Source of the DNA: DAIDKA01 sp036498905
Lineage (GTDB): Bacteria > Pseudomonadota > Gammaproteobacteria > Steroidobacterales > Steroidobacteraceae
Assembly (NCBI GenBank): GCA_036498905.1
Contig: DASYER010000023.1
Location: forward strand, 181,785 to 245,784
Direction: 5' to 3'
DNA length: 64,000 nucleotides
The notes under the pieces were generated by a model. The model saw only the letters and a list, made by a program, of their open reading frames with translations, was not told the DNA's origin and made no database searches. Both the position numbers and the translations under genes were made by a program. Below, one piece after another: positions 61,880-64,000 of this stretch (positions are counted from its first letter, which is position 1; every line of letters starts with the position of its first letter).

Positions 61880-62700
61880 AACGGCTTGCGCGTCTGCTCG
61901 TACGACACGCGGCTCACGCACTTCGTGGCACCCGCTCGACCTGGTCGGAAGCCATGGTGAATGAGCTGGAGCATATCGAGAGCGACAATGGCGCTCTCAT
62001 CTGGGCCATCGGCTGCGTATGGGCCGCTTATATCGATCGCTATGCGAGCAGGTCGCGCCCCGTGCTGTCGGGAGTTCTGCTGATCGTCGGCCTGCTGCTC
62101 ATCGGACGCTATTTCCTGGCCTTTCTGGTCTGGTATGGCGTGTCCCTGCGCGGTCTGGGTCTGCCGGATGGCCGGGCGCTCGCGCTGTCGAAGCTCGCCC
62201 TTTGTCTTGGCGTCGTCGGCCTGGCCGGTGCGGCAGCGCGGGGGCGCTGGCGGTGGCGCGTGATCGCCGGAGCCGCGTTTCCCTTTCTGGCGTTCCTGAG
62301 CTTTCTGGCCGTTGCTTGGATTGCGATTCAGGCCAGCGGTCTGATTACCTCATTACCATGGCCTCACGGCCAGAGCTGGTTCTTCGTAAAATATGGAATC
62401 GCCGGTCTTACCTTCGGCGCGGCGCTGACGACAGTGATGCCACTGCCCTTTGCACTCGTGTACCGCTCGCGCGCGGTACCGATCGCGATCCTCGCGTTGA
62501 TGCCCGAGGTCTCGAGTTTCATCGAGCAGATCGTGCACGGCACGAACCTGGCAGTACATCCGGTAATGATCCTGACGGCCTTCATCTGGCCGTGGCTGTG
62601 TGCCCTGATCGGCGTCGCGCTGGGTGCGCTGTGGTGCAACCGGTGGCTGCCGCGCTGGCCAGAAAAAGGACCGACGGGCGATCGCCACGTCGGTCCTTGA
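61876..62700 (+). CDS. PadR-associated integral membrane protein
   Basis: 274 residues, with a cytoplasmic N-terminus containing MVNELEHIESDNGALIWAIGC and about six helices (from ~42 onward). This type of membrane protein usually follows a short PadR gene in proteobacteria; its activity is unknown. The last bases of the coding sequence contain the terminator of the convergent BON gene. Confidence 0.7.
   Translation: MKRLARLLVRHAAHALRGTRSTWSEAMVNELEHIESDNGALIWAIGCVWAAYIDRYASRSRPVLSGVLLIVGLLLIGRYFLAFLVWYGVSLRGLGLPDGRALALSKLALCLGVVGLAGAAARGRWRWRVIAGAAFPFLAFLSFLAVAWIAIQASGLITSLPWPHGQSWFFVKYGIAGLTFGAALTTVMPLPFALVYRSRAVPIAILALMPEVSSFIEQIVHGTNLAVHPVMILTAFIWPWLCALIGVALGALWCNRWLPRWPEKGPTGDRHVGP
62666..62698 (-). 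terminator. Intrinsic terminator of the BON-domain gene
   Basis: On the minus strand AAGGACCGACG and CGTCGGTCCTT pair perfectly over 11 bp around a loop containing a GGCGATCGCC palindrome, followed by a T-run (CCTTTTTCT). It sits inside the 3' end of the convergent membrane-protein gene, 16 bases after the BON stop. Confidence 0.75.
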
Positions 62701-62713
62701 AGCACCTGATCGC

Positions 62714-63538
62714 TTACTGATTGTTGACCAGCAGGCCCGAGGTATCAACGGTCTTCACGCCGGGAACCTGCAACGCCGCCTGCTTGGCCTGATCAACGGC
62801 GGTCTGACTCGGTACCGAGCCGGCCAGCGCCACCACACCGTTCGTCGTCGTGACGTTGACGTTCGGCGCGGCCGTCGCAATCTGTGACTTCACATCGGCC
62901 GAGATCTTGCTGTCAGACGCGACGGGTTCGGCGGCGGCTGGCGCCGCGGCCGGCTGATTTTCCGCGGTGGCGGTATCGGGGGCTGCCGGTGTCGGTGTGG
63001 CCGGCGCAGGCGCTGCGGGGGCCTCACTATCCGGCCTCGCCGGCGGACTTGCCGGGCTCGGGCTATTGCTCGCTACGCGGGTGGAGCTGTCCGACTTGCC
63101 GGCGGCAGACTTGGCCTTGGTGTTCGCCGCGAACTCGCTACTGGTGTCCGAGTCGCTGTCGCTGGAGCGGTTGCGCGCGGCACGCCGTTCAGCGGCAGTC
63201 TTCTTCTTCGAAGACTTGGCTGAGTCATTGGCCTGGTCCGAAGCCTTCGCCGTGTCGTCCTGCGTCACGCTCGGAGTCGGCGCAGGGGTGGCGGCGAGGG
63301 CCGCCTCGCGGGCGACGGCGGCCTCATCGACCGGCGCCGAGGTGGCGGCCGGTGCGGAAGCCTCCGGCGGAGCTGGCGCGGCAGCCGGCGCGACCGGCGC
63401 CGCAGGGGTGGCGCGGGCGACCTGCATCGCGTGTTCATTGCGCGCTATGTATATGTACATCCCTCCGCCGAAGAGCGCCGCCAGAGCAACGCCCACCACG
63501 ATTCTGGGCAAAGGAGATGCAGTAGAAGTTGAGTTCAT
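62714..63538 (-). CDS. BON-domain periplasmic protein with disordered linker
   Basis: 274 residues from the ATG at 63538. Membrane anchor at ~10-32 (VVGVALAALFGGGMYIYIA), a long low-complexity Ala/Pro/Ser-rich linker with a basic patch (KKKTAAERRAARNR) and a C-terminal BON domain (~205-274; NGVVALAGSVPSQTAVDQAK). BON domains bind lipids and occur in osmotic-stress proteins such as OsmY. No signal peptidase site, so probably anchored in the inner membrane. Confidence 0.8.
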   Translation of the reverse strand: MNSTSTASPLPRIVVGVALAALFGGGMYIYIARNEHAMQVARATPAAPVAPAAAPAPPEASAPAATSAPVDEAAVAREAALAATPAPTPSVTQDDTAKASDQANDSAKSSKKKTAAERRAARNRSSDSDSDTSSEFAANTKAKSAAGKSDSSTRVASNSPSPASPPARPDSEAPAAPAPATPTPAAPDTATAENQPAAAPAAAEPVASDSKISADVKSQIATAAPNVNVTTTNGVVALAGSVPSQTAVDQAKQAALQVPGVKTVDTSGLLVNNQ

Positions 63539-63557
63539 GATTAAGCACTCGTTCGTT

Positions 63558-63602
63558 ACAGGTGACACTCATGTTGTACATCCGGCGCTTCGTGACACCT
63601 GT
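63558..63602. promoter_or_regulatory. Nested inverted repeats upstream of the BON gene
   Basis: ACAGGTGACAC (63558-63568) and GTGACACCTGT (63592-63602) are inverted repeats with one mismatch; ATGT-TGT-ACAT (63571-63581) lies between. The nearest arm is 20 bases from the BON start, so this may be an operator. Confidence 0.3.
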
Positions 63603-63707
63603 CAGTGCATTGGAGCTATGCGCTTCGCCAATCCCTACATCTGCTGGTTTCGCCGGTGTCTATTTAATTGATCTTATTAAGATTTCTCCCTGGGTGCCGG
63701 TGGATAC

Positions 63708-64000
63708 CTACACCGTTTGCAATGGTGCTTCCCCCACCGGGGCGTGATGCTGCGGGAAATGCACCCGGAAGCGACTGCCATGCCCCACGCGGCTCTCGAC
63801 CGCAATCTCAGCGCCGTGACCGACACAGATCGCCCGCACGATCGACAGTCCCAGCCCCGCTCCCCCTTCCTCTCGGGAACGGGCTTCGTCGACCCGGTAG
63901 AAACGGTCGAACACTCTGGGCAGCGCGGCGGCCGGGATGCCGACCCCGGTATCAAGGACCTCTAGTACGGTGCCGTCGGCGACTGTGAGGACGCGCAAGG
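63708..64000 (-). CDS. Sensor histidine kinase, C-terminal ATPase domain (partial)
   Basis: The last ~97 residues of a HATPase_c domain: DTGVGIP (G1), RVFDRFYR (F box) and GGAGLGLSI (G2). The dimerisation and sensor part lies beyond 64000. Ends with FPQHHAPVGEAP. It may pair with a regulator outside the window. Confidence 0.9.
   Translation of the reverse strand, partial: LRVLTVADGTVLEVLDTGVGIPAAALPRVFDRFYRVDEARSREEGGAGLGLSIVRAICVGHGAEIAVESRVGHGSRFRVHFPQHHAPVGEAPLQTV

Noticed and set aside
1..64000. tRNA, rRNA, CRISPR arrays, IS elements or prophage
   Set aside because: No cloverleaf, repeat array, transposase or integrase signature was seen on either strand.

Overview
The window is about 64 kb of high-GC, densely packed bacterial DNA. 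It carries roughly 55 protein genes, mostly in short operons with ATGA or TGATG start/stop overlaps. Several TonB-dependent receptors, TonB-like proteins, Tat and lipoprotein signals, an RND tripartite pump, a methylcrotonyl-CoA carboxylase operon and DUF1592/DUF1552 exported proteins point to an aerobic Gram-negative organism. My best guess is a soil or freshwater gammaproteobacterium of the Steroidobacter/Xanthomonadales type; this is inferred from gene content only. I saw no rRNA, tRNA, CRISPR array, insertion sequence, integrase or phage gene. The window cuts a PQQ-type dehydrogenase (left edge) and a sensor histidine kinase (right edge).

Region by region. 1-4 kb: quinoprotein tail, a small anchored protein, and a multicopper oxidase/phosphoesterase pair whose junction carries a 15-bp perfect hairpin over the oxidase start. 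4-11 kb: zinc-ribbon-like protein, isoprenylcysteine-methyltransferase-like enzyme and epimerase (one operon), DUF4142 and MgtC proteins (one operon), DUF3750 protein, S9 peptidase, RlpA-like protein. 11-19 kb: a complete family-5 peptide ABC importer, with the binding protein head-to-head with the permease/ATPase operon, followed by a TonB-dependent receptor and a PNPOx-family protein. 19-28 kb: one minus-strand run for leucine/isovalerate breakdown (acetoacetate-CoA ligase, acyl-CoA dehydrogenase, both carboxylase subunits, and a MaoC hydratase plus CitE-like lyase in place of the usual crotonase and HMG-CoA lyase), preceded by a DUF72 gene and a uracil-DNA-glycosylase remnant. 28-32.5 kb: a stress-like group (two SDRs, a tiny basic protein, a GH13 glucosidase, a single-domain response regulator).

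32.5-42.7 kb is the most unusual part. A tannase-family esterase and a pseudokinase-TonB fusion face a five-gene plus-strand operon of exported proteins: a diheme DUF1587/1595/1592/1588/1585 protein, a DUF1552 protein, an MBL-fold protein with an incomplete metal site, an ankyrin protein, and a cytochrome P460-like protein with a CX3CH heme motif. 42.7-50.3 kb: an FtsX/MacB permease pair without an ATPase, an ECF sigma factor with a SnoaL tail divergent from a small protein, tandem TonB-domain paralogues and an NDH-2-like dehydrogenase. 50.4-62.7 kb: a lactonase-like MBL enzyme; a His-rich DUF2946-like protein and TonB receptor; an unknown secreted protein and a SnoaL-like protein; a CzcCBA-type metal pump; and a PadR regulator with its membrane partner. 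The right end has a BON-domain protein with a clear intrinsic terminator and the start of a histidine kinase gene.

Working picture: a bacterium specialised in TonB-dependent uptake, metal handling (multicopper oxidase, DUF2946/TonB receptor, RND pump) and extracytoplasmic redox chemistry, plus branched-chain acyl-CoA catabolism. No intergenic gap exceeds about 300 bases; the longest are noted in the list.
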